Source of the DNA: Thiocapsa rosea
GTDB taxonomy: Bacteria > Pseudomonadota > Gammaproteobacteria > Chromatiales > Chromatiaceae
Direction: 5' to 3'
Assembly: GCF_003634315.1 (NCBI RefSeq)
Contig: NZ_RBXL01000001.1
Span: forward strand, 542,501 to 606,500
Length of the DNA stretch: 64,000 nt
Below are positions 12,844 through 22,471 of this stretch, piece by piece. Positions within the stretch are counted from its first letter, which is position 1. Each line of letters begins with the position of its first letter. Both the position numbers and the translations under genes were made by a program. The notes beneath the pieces are model-generated. The model was not told the DNA's origin, made no database searches, and worked only from the letters and a program-made list of their open reading frames with translations.

Positions 12844-14074
12844 GCAGCGCCCCTCTGGCGAGCCGCTCGAGGTCGCGGTCGCGCATCCCGAGCAGATAGA
12901 GGATCCCGTCGAGCCCGACGTTCGCGATGGCGTGACGCGCCTGCTTGGTGACGATCGGCTTGGCATGAAAGGCGATTCCGAGCCCGGCGATCGCCAGCAT
13001 CGGCAGATCGTTGGCACCATCGCCCACGGCGATGACCTGCTCCAGGCGAATCCCCTCGCGGGCCGCGATCTCGCGGAGAAGCTCGGCCTTGCGCGCCCCG
13101 TCGATGATCTCGCTCGAGACCGTGCCGGTCAGTTTGCCGTCGCGAAACTCCAGTGTGTTGGCATAAACGTCGTCGATCCCGAATCGACGTTGCAGGTGCT
13201 CGGCGAAATAGGTAAAGCCGCCCGAGAGGATGGCGATACGGTAGCCGAGCTGCTTGAGGCTTGCGATCAGTCGATCGGCGCCCTCGGTAATGGGCAGGCG
13301 TGCGGCGATCTCGCCGAGCACGGACTCGTCGAGGCCTTCGAGCAGCGCGATACGACGCCGGAAACTCTCCTTGAAGTCGAGCTCGCCGCGCATCGCGGCC
13401 TCCGTGATGGCGGCGACCTCTGGACCGACTCCGGCCGCCTTCGCCAACTCGTCGATCACCTCGGTCTGGATCAGGGTCGAGTCCATATCGAAACAGACCA
13501 GACGACGGTTGCGTCGAAAGATGTCGTCCTCCTGCACGGCCACGTCCACGTCGAGAATCTGCCCCAGCGCGAGCAAACCCGCGTGCAGCTCGGAGAGATC
13601 CGCAACCGCACCGCGGACCGACAGCTCCACGCAAGCGAGCGGATGGCGCTCCGGCACACGCCGTGAGAGACGCCCCGTCAGCCGAGAGATCCGATCGACG
13701 TTCAGACCGAATTCGGCAACGACGGCGGAAACCCGCGCAATGTGCTCCGAATCGATCTCACGACCCAGCAGGGTGAGGATATGGCGCGGCTGCCCCTGCT
13801 CGGCCACCCAGTCTTCGTAGGCGTCCGGATCGACCGGCGTAAACCGGAGATCCAGCCCCATGCCGTGAGCGGTGAACAGCAGATCGCGAAACACCGGGCA
13901 GGATGCGCTGTCTGCCGGCAGCTCGACCAGAAGACCCAGCGCCAAGGCGTTGTGGATGGTCGACTGGCCGATATCCAGTATCGGCACCCGATACCGGGCC
14001 AGGATGGCGGTGAGGGCTGCGGTGATCCCCGGACGATCCTCGCCCGAGACGTTGATGAGGACGATCTCGCTCAT
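12818..14074 (-). CDS. serB: Phosphoserine phosphatase with N-terminal ACT domains
   Basis: Hydrolyses O-phosphoserine to serine, the last step of serine synthesis. The N-terminal ~190 residues contain ACT-type repeats (LINVSGEDRPGITAALTAIL and ILTLLGREIDSEHIARVSAVV). The HAD phosphatase domain follows, with motif I FDMDSTLIQTEVIDELA, motif II AILSGGFTYFAEHL and motifs III/IV AVGDGANDLPML. Length 418 is typical of the two-ACT form in pseudomonads and purple bacteria. It runs convergent with the GGDEF gene and overlaps it by 26 bp. Confidence 0.96.
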   Translation of the reverse strand: MSEIVLINVSGEDRPGITAALTAILARYRVPILDIGQSTIHNALALGLLVELPADSASCPVFRDLLFTAHGMGLDLRFTPVDPDAYEDWVAEQGQPRHILTLLGREIDSEHIARVSAVVAEFGLNVDRISRLTGRLSRRVPERHPLACVELSVRGAVADLSELHAGLLALGQILDVDVAVQEDDIFRRNRRLVCFDMDSTLIQTEVIDELAKAAGVGPEVAAITEAAMRGELDFKESFRRRIALLEGLDESVLGEIAARLPITEGADRLIASLKQLGYRIAILSGGFTYFAEHLQRRFGIDDVYANTLEFRDGKLTGTVSSEIIDGARKAELLREIAAREGIRLEQVIAVGDGANDLPMLAIAGLGIAFHAKPIVTKQARHAIANVGLDGILYLLGMRDRDLERLARGALLNPGRSVL

Positions 14075-14108
14075 GCCGTTTCCATTGCGCGTCGATTCTG
14101 CGGAAGGT

Positions 14109-15335
14109 TCAGCTGCGCTCCGGGACCTCGAGGATGGTTTGGGTCAGATCGATGCAGCCCGTCTTGAAGCCGGTCTCGCAGTAAGCGAGATAGTAGTCCC
14201 ACATCCGTCGAAAACGCGCATCGTATCCGAGACGAGCCACCTCCTGATCCACCGCATGGAAGGCGAGACGCCAACGGCGCAGGGTTTCGGCATAGTCGAG
14301 CCCGAACCACGCCGTCTCGCGAATCAGCAGATCCGCATCCTGCGCCTCGCGCGTCATGCGCTCGGGCGTGGGCAGCATCCCGCCCGGGAAGATGTAGAGC
14401 TGAACGAAGTCCGGCTGCTTGCGGTAGACGGGGAAATCGTCCTCGTTGATGGTGATGACCTGCAAGGCGATACGACCGCCCGGCCGCACCAGCCGCCGCA
14501 ACGCCTGGTAGTAGGTCGGCCAGAAGGCTTCGCCCACCGCCTCCATCATCTCGATCGAGACCGCGTGGTCGAAGCGCCCCTCGATGTCGCGATAATCCTG
14601 AAGCATCAGGTCGACGCGATCGGAGAGACCGGCGGCCTCGAGGCGTTCGCGCGCATAAGCGAGCTGCTCGCGCGAGAGGGTCACGCCGGTGACGTGCAGA
14701 CCTCGCCGTGCCGCCAGCTCCGCGAAACCGCCCCAGCCGCAGCCGATCTCCAGGATACGCTCGCCGGGTTTGGCGTCCAGCGCGTCGAGCAAGCGCTGAT
14801 ATTTACGCTCCTGGGCCGATTCCAGACTGTCCCGCGCCGGGTCGGCAAAGAGCGCGGAGGAGTAGGTCATACTCGGATCGAGCCAGCGTGTGTAGAAGTC
14901 GTTGCCTAGGTCGTAGTGGTGGGCAATGTTGCGGCGACTGTTGATGGGGTGATTCTCACGCAGCCGATGGCTCAATCGATCCCAGAGGCGCGACCAACGC
15001 ATCCCGCGCGGCCCCACGCCCAGATGTTCCATATTGTCGTAGAGCACCTCGAGCAGTGCGGCGAGATCGGGCGTCGTCCAATGCCCTTCCACGTAGGATT
15101 CGCCGAATCCCACCTCGCCTCGAGTGAGCAGCCGCCCGGCCATCTTGAGCGGCGACTGCACCTCCATGACACCGCTCGCGCCCGGGAACCGGCCGCGGTG
15201 CAGCGTGGCGCTTCCGTCGGGAAAACGCACCAAGAGCTGGCCGAACGCCAGGTGCCGACAAAACCCGCCGATCAGACGGCTCGACCAGCTCCATCGGCGG
15301 GTGAGAGGTTCTTCGATCAACTCCTCTGCGGACAT
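14109..15335 (-). CDS. Cyclopropane-fatty-acyl-phospholipid synthase family methyltransferase
   Basis: A 408-residue SAM-dependent enzyme that methylates or methylenates unsaturated acyl chains in membrane lipids. Visible: IAHHYDLGNDFYTRWLDPSMTYSS (lipid-site region), SAM motif ILEIGCGWGGFAE, the EMMEAVGE active-site region and INEDDFPVYRKQPDFVQLYIFPGGMLP. ATG 15335 follows AGAGGTG; the upstream DUF1365 stop overlaps it as TGATG, so the genes are translationally coupled. In this COG2907-DUF1365-CFA context the product may be a modified fatty acid tied to oxidative or singlet-oxygen stress, as for related clusters in phototrophs; that role is inference. Confidence 0.92.
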   Translation of the reverse strand: MSAEELIEEPLTRRWSWSSRLIGGFCRHLAFGQLLVRFPDGSATLHRGRFPGASGVMEVQSPLKMAGRLLTRGEVGFGESYVEGHWTTPDLAALLEVLYDNMEHLGVGPRGMRWSRLWDRLSHRLRENHPINSRRNIAHHYDLGNDFYTRWLDPSMTYSSALFADPARDSLESAQERKYQRLLDALDAKPGERILEIGCGWGGFAELAARRGLHVTGVTLSREQLAYARERLEAAGLSDRVDLMLQDYRDIEGRFDHAVSIEMMEAVGEAFWPTYYQALRRLVRPGGRIALQVITINEDDFPVYRKQPDFVQLYIFPGGMLPTPERMTREAQDADLLIRETAWFGLDYAETLRRWRLAFHAVDQEVARLGYDARFRRMWDYYLAYCETGFKTGCIDLTQTILEVPERS

Positions 15336-16102
15336 CAGGACACCTCTTCTAGGGGTGGAGTCGGCTTGGAATGGTAGCGCCCTCCCTTGAGCCAGATCTT
15401 CAAAGCCTGCCAATGGATCATAAGGACAACCTTCAGCGTCAGAAATGGATAGGCGAAGGCGGCGCGCAGCAGCTTGGCGTCCGTGATCGTCTCCGCGATC
15501 CCCTGCTGGACGGCCACCAGCATCAAGGACTCGTCCTGATATTCGCGGATCACGATCGCATGACGATCGCCTTGCCGTGTAAACCGGAAGTGATAGTCGG
15601 CGTTCATGTCGACAAAAGGCGAGACGTGGAAATCCTTGCGATGCGCGTGACGGATCGGCCAGTCCATCGGAGCGCCCTTCTCGTGCAACAGATAGCTGTG
15701 GGCCTCGCCGAAGGTGTTGTTGACCTCGCACAGCACCGCGACCGGCCTGTCGCAGCGATCGAAGCAGGTCCAGACACTCAGCGGATTGAAGACGAATCCG
15801 AGCACGCGCGGAAAACACTGCAGCTCGATGCGGGCGATCTCCATCTCTTGCCCGCGCGCGCGCAGTCGCTCGAGCAACCAGGGCTTGAGTCCACCTCCGT
15901 CGCGCCCGCCGTGATCGCGATCGTAAAAGGAGAAGAGGTTGAAGCGGTTATGAGAGAACCAGCGGCAATCACGCGCGATCTCGCCGACCCGCTCGACATC
16001 CAGCACCATGCTGAAGACCCGGTAGACGAAGCGATAACGCACCGGAAAGAGCCGACGATGCATGACATCGCCGAAGATGATTCGACCGGCAACCGTGCTC
16101 AC
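15335..16102 (-). CDS. DUF1365 family protein
   Basis: A 255-residue protein of a family with no assigned reaction. Family features: GRIIFGDVMHRRLFPVRYRFVYRVFSM at the start, FNPLSVWTCFDR, LCEVNNTFGEAHSYLL and a C-terminal hydrophobic segment near FPFLTLKVVLMIHWQALKIW. Start is GTG 16102, sharing GTGA with the preceding gene's stop; its own stop overlaps the next gene's ATG (TGATG). So three genes form one coupled unit and their products probably act on the same lipid substrate. Confidence 0.88.
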   Translation of the reverse strand: MSTVAGRIIFGDVMHRRLFPVRYRFVYRVFSMVLDVERVGEIARDCRWFSHNRFNLFSFYDRDHGGRDGGGLKPWLLERLRARGQEMEIARIELQCFPRVLGFVFNPLSVWTCFDRCDRPVAVLCEVNNTFGEAHSYLLHEKGAPMDWPIRHAHRKDFHVSPFVDMNADYHFRFTRQGDRHAIVIREYQDESLMLVAVQQGIAETITDAKLLRAAFAYPFLTLKVVLMIHWQALKIWLKGGRYHSKPTPPLEEVS

Positions 16103-17460
16103 GAGGGCAACACCGTCATGCTGCTCGGCCCGGCCCCTGCCGCGTAGCCGGCCCCTGCGCCGTCGCCCGCTGCAGCGGATGGCGCCGCCGTCTCCCAGGG
16201 CGGACGGACATCGAGCCCGCGCGCCACATCGACCGCGGCACGCAGGCCGTCCTCGTGGAATCCGTATCCCAGATAAGCCCCGCTGAACCAGATCCGGTCG
16301 CGGCCTTGGATCTCGCCGATGCGGCGCTGGGCCTCGGTGGCACTCGCGTCGAACATCGGGTGCTCGTAGGTCATCTCGGCGAGAATCAAATCGCTGCGCG
16401 GCGCCACACGCGGATTGAGACTGACGAAGACATCGCGGTCGGACGGCAGATCCTGAAGGCTGTTCATCCAGTAGGTCACCGTCACCGGACGATCGGCGCC
16501 CTCCCCCGGCTGTTGGATATAGTTCCACGACGACCAGACCCGGCGGCGTTTCGGCATCAGTCCGGAATCGGTGTGCAGAAAGACCTGATTGGTCTGATAC
16601 CGGAAATCGCCGAGGATGTCGCGCTCGAGCGGTGTTGGGGACTCGATCAAAGACAGTGCCTCGTCGGCGTGGCAACCCATCACGACTGCGTCGAAGTGCA
16701 AACGCTCCCCCGCCGCGGTCTCGACCTCGACGCCCTGCTCACGACGCCGCACCCGCTGCACCGGTGTGTCGGCCAGACAACGCCCCCGCAACCGCGCCAG
16801 GATCGCCTGAACGTAGGCGCGACTGCCGCCGCGCACCGTCTCCCAGTCCGGACGATCGACCAGATCAAGCAGACCGTGGTTGGCGAAGAATCGCGCAAAG
16901 CTCAGGAAGGGAAAGTCGCGCATGTCTTGCGTGGGACAGGACCAAATGGCCGCTGCCATGGGGAGCAGATAGTGGCTGGCGAACCGATCCGAGTAACGAC
17001 CGCGCTGCAGGAAATCCCCGACCGTCAGGGTGTCGCCGGGGTTGGAGTTGATGAAGTTCTTGGCCGCTGCGTTGAATCGAAGAATCTCTTTGACCATCCA
17101 CAGAAATCGCCAGTCCAGTAGATTGGTACGCGCGCCGAACAGCGTATTGAGACTGTCGCCGCCGTACTCGATACGCCCGCCCTCCAGACTGGCCGCGAAG
17201 GACATGCTGGTCGGATAGGTCGCGACATCGAGATGCTTGAACATGGCGGTCAACAGCGGATAGTTGCGCCGATTGAAGACCATGAACCCGGTGTCCACCG
17301 GAAAGGCCCCGCGCGGGTCCGCGACCTCGAGCGTATTGCTGTGACCACCGACATACGCATTGCGCTCGAGCAGGGTCACCTCGTAACGCGAATCCAGCAG
17401 CCAAGCGGCACCGAGTCCACCGATACCGCCACCAACGATCCCGATTGTTTTGACTGACAT
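16099..17460 (-). CDS. FAD-dependent amine-oxidase-like oxidoreductase (COG2907)
   Basis: A 453-residue flavoprotein. The N-terminal Rossmann motif GIVGGGIGGLGAAWLL and the acidic LLERNAYVGGHSNTLE define FAD binding; AYLGYGFHEDGLRAAVDVARGL closes the FAD domain. Proteins of this type occur next to DUF1365 and CFA-type genes and are thought to desaturate or oxidise acyl chains; the reaction here is unproven. The C-terminus after residue ~430 is a low-complexity Ala/Gly tail. ATG 17460 is preceded by AAGGA. First gene of the coupled cluster. Confidence 0.88.
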   Translation of the reverse strand: MSVKTIGIVGGGIGGLGAAWLLDSRYEVTLLERNAYVGGHSNTLEVADPRGAFPVDTGFMVFNRRNYPLLTAMFKHLDVATYPTSMSFAASLEGGRIEYGGDSLNTLFGARTNLLDWRFLWMVKEILRFNAAAKNFINSNPGDTLTVGDFLQRGRYSDRFASHYLLPMAAAIWSCPTQDMRDFPFLSFARFFANHGLLDLVDRPDWETVRGGSRAYVQAILARLRGRCLADTPVQRVRRREQGVEVETAAGERLHFDAVVMGCHADEALSLIESPTPLERDILGDFRYQTNQVFLHTDSGLMPKRRRVWSSWNYIQQPGEGADRPVTVTYWMNSLQDLPSDRDVFVSLNPRVAPRSDLILAEMTYEHPMFDASATEAQRRIGEIQGRDRIWFSGAYLGYGFHEDGLRAAVDVARGLDVRPPWETAAPSAAAGDGAGAGYAAGAGPSSMTVLPS

Positions 17461-17597
17461 CCGAATTGATCCTTCCGATTGATCCCGAGTAGAGAGCCGA
17501 CAACAGCACCTGAGGCTGTCCATGTTTCGTTCAATATTGACGCGCTGCGCGATCAGCTCAAGAGCACGACCGACGAAGAGACAAAAACGTTTGAACC

Positions 17598-17684
17598 TAA
17601 ACCGCGCACAGCGGGGTGTGCGATGTTTTTTGGATGGGATTGGCCTCGCCGGACTTGACGTTCGCTGGAGCCGGCGCGGTTTAA
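17598..17684. repeat. Dispersed 86-bp intergenic repeat, subfamily B (inverted)
   Basis: TAAACCGCG...CGCGGTTTAA. Its reverse complement matches 2575-2661 through most of the interior, including the stretch around CCATCCAAAA. Confidence 0.85.
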
Positions 17685-17705
17685 CTTATTAAAAAATAAA
17701 TCATT

Positions 17706-17790
17706 TCAAACCGCGCCTCCGCTAAGGGCCGTGGATGCACCAAACGTCGAACTCGCGCGAAAGTGAGCATCTCGCTCTGGACGCGGTTTA
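17706..17790. repeat. Dispersed 86-bp intergenic repeat, subfamily A
   Basis: AAACCGCG...CGCGGTTTA with interior nearly identical to 3959-4044 (GGGCCGTGGATGCACCAAAC). In tandem with the subfamily B copy, separated by ~20 A+T-rich bases, the same arrangement as at 3852-4044. Confidence 0.87.
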
Positions 17791-17836
17791 GATCCGGCAG
17801 TTGAACGGCGCGAACCGCCCAGTTCATCACGGTTCA

Positions 17837-18118
17837 TCACGCGCGCCGGGGCGCTCCGCGGATCAGGTCGTCCATCCGCGCCTTCGCGGCAATCCAGCGC
17901 TCCGTACCCACCTCGCCGCTGGCCAGAAGCTCCATCAGGCCGTAGGCGAGCGGTCGGTGATCGGCAGGCAGATCCAATAGCTTGGTCAGCTTGAACAAAC
18001 AGCCGGCCTGTTGATACTCCAGCGTGCAAGCAAGGGCATAGAGCGTGAGGGCCGAGGCGGACTCGGGTGCCGATGCGATCAGCACCAAGGTTTCCGTAAG
18101 TGGGTCGGTTGTATCCAT
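17837..18118 (-). CDS. Hypothetical protein, 93 residues
   Basis: Small soluble protein rich in Leu and Ala (MDTTDPLTETLVLIASAPES...), predicted mostly helical, with no motif I recognise. No strong ribosome binding site precedes the ATG. It is flanked by repeats downstream and ~260 bp without a recognisable gene upstream (18119-18379). Codon use fits the surrounding chromosome, which is the main reason for keeping it. Confidence 0.5.
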   Translation of the reverse strand: MDTTDPLTETLVLIASAPESASALTLYALACTLEYQQAGCLFKLTKLLDLPADHRPLAYGLMELLASGEVGTERWIAAKARMDDLIRGAPRRA

Positions 18119-18379
18119 TGTGCGAGTCTATCGGTGGGAGCGACGGTCGCCGTAACGTCGGTCGGTGTCCTGACTCGGCCGCACCGATCGCGGCGCACGG
18201 GGGCACCGGCCGTGCTCAAAACGCCGGCGACGTCGATCACGTCGTGCCATAGGTTGGACAGGCGTAGCGCAGTCCAGCGACGCCGGCGCGGGGTTCGGTG
18301 GACTTCGCTTTCGCTCGTCCACCCTACCGGCCGGTCAAACAATCAAGGCCGGCGCGCCGAGCCCGTGCAACGACCGTCC

Positions 18380-19729
18380 CTATTCGCCTGCAATCGTCAT
18401 CTTCTCGATCAGCCAAGAGCCGGTGCGCGTGCTGCCTGAATAATCGCAATCGTTGCCGACCGCCACCAGGCCCGCGTACATGCGCTTGAGGTTGCCCGCG
18501 ATGGTGATCTCTTCGACCGGATGACGGATCTCGCCGCCCTCCACCCAGAAGCCCGCAGCGCCGCGCGAGTAGTCACCCGTGACCGGATTCACCCCGTGCC
18601 CCATCAGCTCGGTCACCATCAGCCCCGTACCCATCTCGCGCAGCAGGGCGTCGCGATCGAACTCGCCCATGCCGATGCGCAGGTTGCGCACGCCGCCCGC
18701 GTTGCCGGTCGTCTGCATGCCGAGCCGACACCCGGAATAGGCATCCAGAAGATAGGTCTGAAGTACCCCGTCGGTGATCAGGTCCTTGGCGCGCGTCGCG
18801 ACACCGTCCCCGTCGAACGGCGCACTCGAGAGCCCCCGCGGAAGGTGCGGCTCTTCGTGGATCCGCACGAAGTCCGGGAAGATACGCTCGCCGAGATGGT
18901 CAAGCAGAAAGCTGGTGCGCCGGTAGATGCTGCCGCCCTGGATCGCCGAGACCAGGCTGCGGATCAAACCCGTCGCGACCTCCGAGCGAAACAGGACCGG
19001 AACCTGGCAGGTCGGAATACGGCGCGACCCGAGCCGGGCGACCGTTCGCTCCGCCGCACGTTCGCCGACCATGCGTGCCGAATCCAGGTCGGCTGCTGCC
19101 CGAGCGCTGGTCCACCAGTGATCGCGTTGCAAGCTCTCGCCCTCCTGGCCGATCACCGCACAGCTGAGCCCGTGGCGACTGGTCGGGTAGCCGGCGACGA
19201 ATCCGTGGCTATTGCCGTAGACCTGGATCCCGGTGTGCGTGGAGAGGCTCGCGCCCTCGGAGTTGACGATCCGCGGATCAAACCCGCGGGCCGAGTCCTC
19301 GCAGGCCGCCGCGATCTCGATCGCGTCCTCGACCCCCAGATGCCAGGGATGATACAGATCCAAATCCGGGATCTCGGCGGCCATCAGGGCCGCGTCGGCG
19401 AGATGGGCGCAGGGATCTTCCTGAGTGTGCTCGGCGATGGCACAAGCCGCCTTCACCGCGTCGCGCAGTGCGCCGGTGCTCAGATCGGACGTGCTCGCCG
19501 AACCCTTGCGGTTTCCGAAATACACGGTGATCCCGAGGCCGTTGTCGCGTGTGTGCTCGACCGTTTCGACCTCGCCGAGCCGGACCGAGACCTCGAGACC
19601 GGCGCTGCTGCCCACCGATGCCTCGGCGGCCGTCGCACCGCGTCGTTTCGCCTCCTTGAGGAGATCCTCGATCGTCTGTTTCAAGCGCGCGAGACGTTCC
19701 GCGGTGTCTTCGGTGGCGGCAATCGACAT
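18380..19729 (-). CDS. pmbA: TldD/PmbA family metalloprotease subunit PmbA (TldE)
   Basis: Forms a heterodimeric zinc protease with TldD that digests unfolded peptides and matures some antibiotics such as microcins. PmbA lacks the HExxxH motif itself, as here. Visible family blocks: ARDNGLGITVYFGNRKGSAS-like VEHTRDNGLGITVYFGN, MGTGLMVTELMGHGVNPVTGDYSRGAAGFWVE and the C-terminal IEKMTIAGE. ATG 19729 was preferred to 19762 because AAGGA lies 7 bp upstream, giving 449 residues against 450 in E. coli. Lies 76 bp after tldD. Confidence 0.95.
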   Translation of the reverse strand: MSIAATEDTAERLARLKQTIEDLLKEAKRRGATAAEASVGSSAGLEVSVRLGEVETVEHTRDNGLGITVYFGNRKGSASTSDLSTGALRDAVKAACAIAEHTQEDPCAHLADAALMAAEIPDLDLYHPWHLGVEDAIEIAAACEDSARGFDPRIVNSEGASLSTHTGIQVYGNSHGFVAGYPTSRHGLSCAVIGQEGESLQRDHWWTSARAAADLDSARMVGERAAERTVARLGSRRIPTCQVPVLFRSEVATGLIRSLVSAIQGGSIYRRTSFLLDHLGERIFPDFVRIHEEPHLPRGLSSAPFDGDGVATRAKDLITDGVLQTYLLDAYSGCRLGMQTTGNAGGVRNLRIGMGEFDRDALLREMGTGLMVTELMGHGVNPVTGDYSRGAAGFWVEGGEIRHPVEEITIAGNLKRMYAGLVAVGNDCDYSGSTRTGSWLIEKMTIAGE

Positions 19730-19805
19730 GGCAAGTCCTTGGGTGAGAGAGGTTCCGGGCACGGCTGAGGTGGTCTGGTCGTGTCGAGAGAGCGGACCTC
19801 CCCCG

Positions 19806-21251
19806 TCAGGCGCTCGTCCCGCCGACGGTCAGGCCGTCGACCCGCAAGGTCGGTTGGCCGACCCCGACCGGGACGCTCTGGCCCTCCTTTCCGCAGGTCC
19901 CGACACCTTGATCGAGTCGTAAATCGTTGCCGATCATGCTCACTCGGGTCAGGACATCCGGCCCGTTGCCGATGAGGGTCGCGCCCTTCACGGGGCGCCC
20001 GATCTTCCCGTTCTCGATCAGGTAGGCCTCGCTTGCGGAGAAGACAAACTTGCCCGAGGTGATGTCCACCTGTCCACCGCCGAAATTGACCGCGTACAAG
20101 CCTTTGTCCACCGAGGCGATGATCTCCTCGGGATCGCGCTCGCCCGCAAGCATGTAAGTGTTGGTCATGCGCGGCATCGGCAAGTGCGCGTAGGATTCCC
20201 GACGACCGTTGCCCGTGGAGTGCGTCCCGGTCAGGCGCGCATTGAGCTTGTCCTGCATGTAGGCACAGAGGATGCCGTCTTCGATCAGGACCGTATTCTG
20301 GGTCATGGTCCCTTCGTCGTCGATATTCAGAGACCCGCGCCGACCCGGCAAGGTACCGTCGTCCACGACCGTCACGCCGGGCGCGGCCACCCGCTCGCCG
20401 ATCCGTCCGGCAAAGGCCGAGCTGCCCTTGCGGTTGAAGTCGCCCTCGAGCCCGTGCCCGATCGCCTCGTGCAGCAGCACGCCCGGCCAGCCGGATCCGA
20501 GCACGACCGTCATGGTCCCGGCAGGCGCATCGCCGGCTTCGAGATTGGTAACGGCCAGACGCACGGCTTCGCGCGCGAAGGACAGGGCGCGGTCCTCGAG
20601 GAGAAAATAATCGAGATCGGCACGGGCACCGCCCCCGCTCGATCCCTGCTCGCGACGCCCGCCGTCTTCGGCCACAACGCTCACGTTCAGCCGCACGAGG
20701 GGGCGCACATCGGCCGACAAGGCACCGTCGTCGCCCAAAACCAGGACGGTATCCTGTACGGCAACAACACTGGCGACCACCTCGCGCACGCGGGGATCGG
20801 CACGCCGTGCCTCGGCATCGACCCGTTGCAGCAGCGCGATCTTGTCCGGGTCGGGCAGGCTGGCGATTGGATTGGTGGGGTCGTAGAGGCTGCGCTTGTT
20901 CGCAACCTCGCCGATGCGCACCTGCTCGCCTTGGCCGATCCGCGCGATGGCTCGGGCGGCCTCGGCCGCCTGTGCCAAGGCCGGGAAGCGCAGCTCGTCG
21001 GAGTAGGCGAAGCCGGTTTTCTCTCCGCTGATCGCCCGTAGCCCGGCGCCTTGCTCGATGCTGAAGTTGCCGTCCTTGATGATGCCGTCTTCGAGAACCC
21101 AGGACTCAAGCCGGCTGGACTGGAAATAGATATCCGCGGCATCCACCGCGGAGCCGGCCAAAAGACCGAGCAGACGGTCGAGGTCCTGCTCGGTCAATCC
21201 TGCAGGCTCAAGGATACTCGTGCGTGCAATCGCAATCGGGTCGGTCATCAT
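19806..21251 (-). CDS. tldD: Metalloprotease TldD
   Basis: Catalytic partner of PmbA. The zinc motif [11 protein letters not shown] (HExxxH) is intact near residue 260. The C-terminal [26 protein letters not shown] is the conserved family tail. Length 481 equals the E. coli protein. Start is one of two adjacent ATGs (21251 or 21248). Part of the rng-yhdP-nitrilase-tldD-pmbA run. Confidence 0.96.
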   Translation of the reverse strand: MMTDPIAIARTSILEPAGLTEQDLDRLLGLLAGSAVDAADIYFQSSRLESWVLEDGIIKDGNFSIEQGAGLRAISGEKTGFAYSDELRFPALAQAAEAARAIARIGQGEQVRIGEVANKRSLYDPTNPIASLPDPDKIALLQRVDAEARRADPRVREVVASVVAVQDTVLVLGDDGALSADVRPLVRLNVSVVAEDGGRREQGSSGGGARADLDYFLLEDRALSFAREAVRLAVTNLEAGDAPAGTMTVVLGSGWPGVLLHEAIGHGLEGDFNRKGSSAFAGRIGERVAAPGVTVVDDGTLPGRRGSLNIDDEGTMTQNTVLIEDGILCAYMQDKLNARLTGTHSTGNGRRESYAHLPMPRMTNTYMLAGERDPEEIIASVDKGLYAVNFGGGQVDITSGKFVFSASEAYLIENGKIGRPVKGATLIGNGPDVLTRVSMIGNDLRLDQGVGTCGKEGQSVPVGVGQPTLRVDGLTVGGTSA

Positions 21252-21336
21252 CGGGTGTTGTCGGGCTCCGTCGGGGAGAGAGGGTCGTACGCGGATGCAA
21301 ACGCCGTTCTGCTCGTATACGCTAAAATTTGCGGTC

Positions 21337-22167
21337 TCAAGCGCGGCATTTCAAACGACGATGATCGATCGTCGGGAAGTTGCGTCTGACCGAGTCCTGA
21401 TAGTCGTCGTCCAGGGCGCAGCAGATGAAGCCTGATCCTCTGGGCACCTGCGCGAGCACCGTGCCCCAAGGGTCGACGATCATACTGTGACCGTGCGTCT
21501 CGCGGCCGTTGATGTGGAAGCCGCCTTGCGCCGCCGCGATCACGTAGGCGAGATTCTCGATGGCCCGGGCGCGCACCAGGGTTTCCCAATGGGCCTTCCC
21601 CGTGATGGCTGTGAAGGACGAGGGGATCGCCAGGATCTCCATACCGCCGTCGAGCATGCGACGAAACATCTCCGGGAAGCGCAGGTCGTAGCAGACCGCG
21701 ACACCCATACGTCCGAACGGCGTGTCCAGGACGACGGTCTCCTCTCCCGGCTCAATCGTTGTCGACTCCTGGTAACGCTCCCCGCCCTCGGGCAGACAGA
21801 CATCGAACAGATGCACCTTATCGTAACGGGCCACCCGCTCGCCGCGATCGTCGAACACCAGACAGGCCGCCCGAATCTTGCCGGCATCATGGGCGGCCAA
21901 CGGAATGGTGCCGCCGACGAGCCAGACGCCCTGCTGCTTGGCCACCCGCGCCAGAAACGCCTGCAAGGGTCCGTCGCCGTCCTCTTCGCGCAGCGCCAGT
22001 TGATCCTGATCGCGTTTGCCCATGAAGGCGAAGTTCTCGGGAAGCACGACAAGACTCGCACCCTTCTCCTTCGCCGCCTTGATCAGGCGTTCCGCCTCGA
22101 AGAGGTTGGCGTTTACGTTTGGACCGGTCGCCATCTGGACCGCTCCGACCTTCGGTTTTGTCTTCAT
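21337..22167 (-). CDS. Carbon-nitrogen hydrolase (nitrilase superfamily, Nit1/Nit2-like)
   Basis: A 276-residue cytoplasmic amidase. The Glu-Lys-Cys triad is visible: [11 protein letters not shown] (Glu), [10 protein letters not shown] (Lys) and [15 protein letters not shown] (Cys). Members of this branch include deaminated-glutathione amidases that repair a by-product of transaminases, so that is the likely role, inferred from subfamily resemblance. Start ATG 22167 gives the usual length; a longer frame upstream is non-typical. It sits between yhdP and tldD as in many gammaproteobacteria. Confidence 0.92.
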   Translation of the reverse strand: MKTKPKVGAVQMATGPNVNANLFEAERLIKAAKEKGASLVVLPENFAFMGKRDQDQLALREEDGDGPLQAFLARVAKQQGVWLVGGTIPLAAHDAGKIRAACLVFDDRGERVARYDKVHLFDVCLPEGGERYQESTTIEPGEETVVLDTPFGRMGVAVCYDLRFPEMFRRMLDGGMEILAIPSSFTAITGKAHWETLVRARAIENLAYVIAAAQGGFHINGRETHGHSMIVDPWGTVLAQVPRGSGFICCALDDDYQDSVRRNFPTIDHRRLKCRA

Positions 22168-22384
22168 CGTCTCTACCGCAATCACTGCTGCCCCGGCAGG
22201 CGAAGGGGCGGGCCAATCCGATTCGGCCTGCGACGCGATCCGATCGGCAACTTGAGGGAAAGGGTCGTGGACGCGGCATCCGCTCGTGCATGCCCGAGCG
22301 ACCCAATGCGCCGCGCCTTCACCCGATCGATTCGGAACGATACCACCCCTGCTGTTCGGCCGAAACAATCCCGCTCGATCGGGC

Positions 22385-22471
22385 TTAAACCGCGTCCAGC
22401 GCGACATGCGTCGTGCTCATTGTGCGTTTGGCTTCGGAGATATCCTTAGATCCCGGTGAAACGCGGTTTAA
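22385..22471. repeat. Dispersed 86-bp repeat; supplies yhdP stop codon
   Basis: TTAAACCGCG...CGCGGTTTAA, 87 bp. The minus-strand TAA of yhdP is formed by its right terminus. The interior differs from subfamilies A and B apart from short blocks. Confidence 0.8.

Noticed and set aside
14109-15818. A 569-residue reading that extends the cyclopropane synthase upstream
   Set aside because: The upstream part lies antisense-frame inside the DUF1365 gene; ATG 15335 has a ribosome site and TGATG coupling.
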